From NCBI GenBank assembly GCA_964019695.1, contig OZ026514.1:97044345-97108344 (forward strand): a DNA stretch of 64,000 nucleotides, written 5' to 3'. The notes under the pieces were generated by a model. It did no database searches. It saw nothing but the letters and a program-made list of their open reading frames with translations, and was not told the origin of the DNA. The first letter of the stretch is position 1, and every line of letters starts with the position of its first letter. Both the position numbers and the translations under genes were made by a program. Positions 63,083 to 64,000 of this stretch are shown here, piece by piece. Source of the DNA: Loripinus fragilis. Taxonomy: Eukaryota > Mollusca > Bivalvia > Lucinida > Lucinidae.

Positions 63083-63305
63083 AAGTGGAGCATAGTGGTT
63101 AAGTTGGTAGAGCGTTAGACTGGGGATTGAAGGGTTGCTAGTTTGAGACTAGCCCCTAGTGGCTGAGTTTCTGTGCTGTGTCCAAGAGCAAGACACTTTA
63201 TCCCTACTTAGCGCTGATTCAACCCATTGAGACAGAAATCATCCCGACATGACTGAAAAATTGCTGATTGTGATGTAACGCATCAAAACAAAGAAAACAA
63301 AGATA
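63083..63305 (+). mobile_element. tRNA-derived SINE, diverged head
   Basis: TAAGTTGGTAGAGCGTTAGAC (A box), AGTTTGAGACTAGCC (weak B box), GAGCAAGACACTTTATCC, GATTCAACCCATTGAGACAG, GATGTAACGCATCAAAAC. Same body as the other SINEs; intron 8. Confidence 0.75.
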
Positions 63306-63834
63306 TGACATTTTATGTGAAGCAAATGATTCAGATACAATATTATGCCTTATTTGGTTTGGAAGCAAGCACCATAATATGAAAATTTAATCTGCTACAA
63401 TTTTTCAGACAACTTGGATAAATCATTATGTTTACTTGGAGCAAGTCAAAACTTGCCACACCAGTTAATATTTAATTATCAAACCAAAAATCGGAATGAA
63501 CAAATTGTTGGAAGTTGATATTTTTGACAGGTGTTTTAGGTTGACTTCCAACTGCTGAATATAGGCTTAAGTGTCAAGTTTGAAATTGTGAAATGTGCAT
63601 GATTTTACATCACAGCCATTCAGGAATCTTGTTGCAAAATTACAAGTCTGTTTCAAGAGTAGATCCACTAGTCAAAGGACCCGTGTCAAAGAGATAGATT
63701 CACTTTTGAATGTACCATATGTGTTATCCAAAAAGAGCTGTGGATAGCATAATACAGTCATCCTTCTTTACAATGACAGTGTTTGTCCCCAAGTACCACT
63801 GACGTTGTAAAGAGTTATGCTGTTTAAAAGAGTG

Positions 63835-64000
63835 CAAGGGTGAAAGTTTTCAGGATTAATCCTGAATTTAGGATTTTGAGGCTGACTTTCCATAGAAAGT
63901 CAGCCTCAAAATCCTCAATTAGGCAGATTAAAATAGCTTCTCTGATTAGTTTTCAGATTACCTAAACACAATTAATCATTTAAGCTTGAAATTATTCATT
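63835..64000 (+). repeat. Repeat F, copy 4, cut by window edge
   Basis: GCAAGGGTGAAAGTTTTCAGG, TCCTGAATTTAGGATTTTGAG, perfect hairpin GAGGCTGACTTTC / GAAAGTCAGCCTC. The tail runs off the window. Confidence 0.8.

Overview
This is eukaryotic DNA, most likely from a bivalve mollusc or a close lophotrochozoan. It is AT-rich and intron-rich. It contains one recognisable host gene, and almost everything else I can explain is transposable element. The bivalve guess rests on the style of the repeats (tRNA-derived SINEs, I-group LINEs with CAAA tails, palindromic MITEs, elements with GTCCGTCC-type runs), not on any species marker.

Host gene. The plus strand carries the 5' part of a MYST histone acetyltransferase of the KAT5/Tip60 type. 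Eight coding exons can be placed between 22031 and 62806: 22031-22054, 22158-22215, 42924-42992, 44359-44513, 46950-47015, 60546-60602, 61979-62038 and 62654-62806. All introns have GT..AG ends and the frame holds throughout, giving 214 codons. They encode the N-terminal chromo-like (Tudor-knot) domain, a low-complexity linker and the lead-in to the MYST domain. The catalytic part lies beyond the right edge. Intron 2 is about 20.7 kb and intron 5 about 13.5 kb; both are swollen by nested transposons.

Region 1-22 kb (upstream of KAT5). A transposon graveyard. A minus-strand pseudogene resembling the DUF6589-type proteins of invertebrate genomes (about 5.9-7.6 and 16.4-16.7 kb) is split by an I-group LINE (about 7638-16162). 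That LINE was itself hit by a repeat-bearing element (12286-13346) and by a 5'-truncated copy of its own family (13503-15057), with target-site duplications readable at each step. Two converging remnants of a reverse-transcriptase-like protein lie at 18.9-20.6 kb.

Region 22-42.9 kb (KAT5 intron 2). Nested DNA transposons: a Mutator-like element (22433-24980) holding a 5-bp-TSD element (23157-24872); then an element with AGCTCACCTG-type ends (about 25868-40876) holding a 12.2-kb long-TIR element (27118-39282), which holds a TTAA-targeting element (29622-36555), which holds an hAT element (33938-35459).

Region 43-64 kb (introns 3-8). Short palindromic repeats, TA-flanked MITEs, tRNA-derived SINEs (one inside another), a fold-back element, and a 10-kb hAT-like element (49282-59361) whose interior is a 9-kb satellite array of about 45 monomers built around a GGCCGGCC palindrome. 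I regard this satellite-inside-transposon-inside-intron as the most unusual structure in the window. No intact transposase, CRISPR, rRNA or true tRNA gene was seen.
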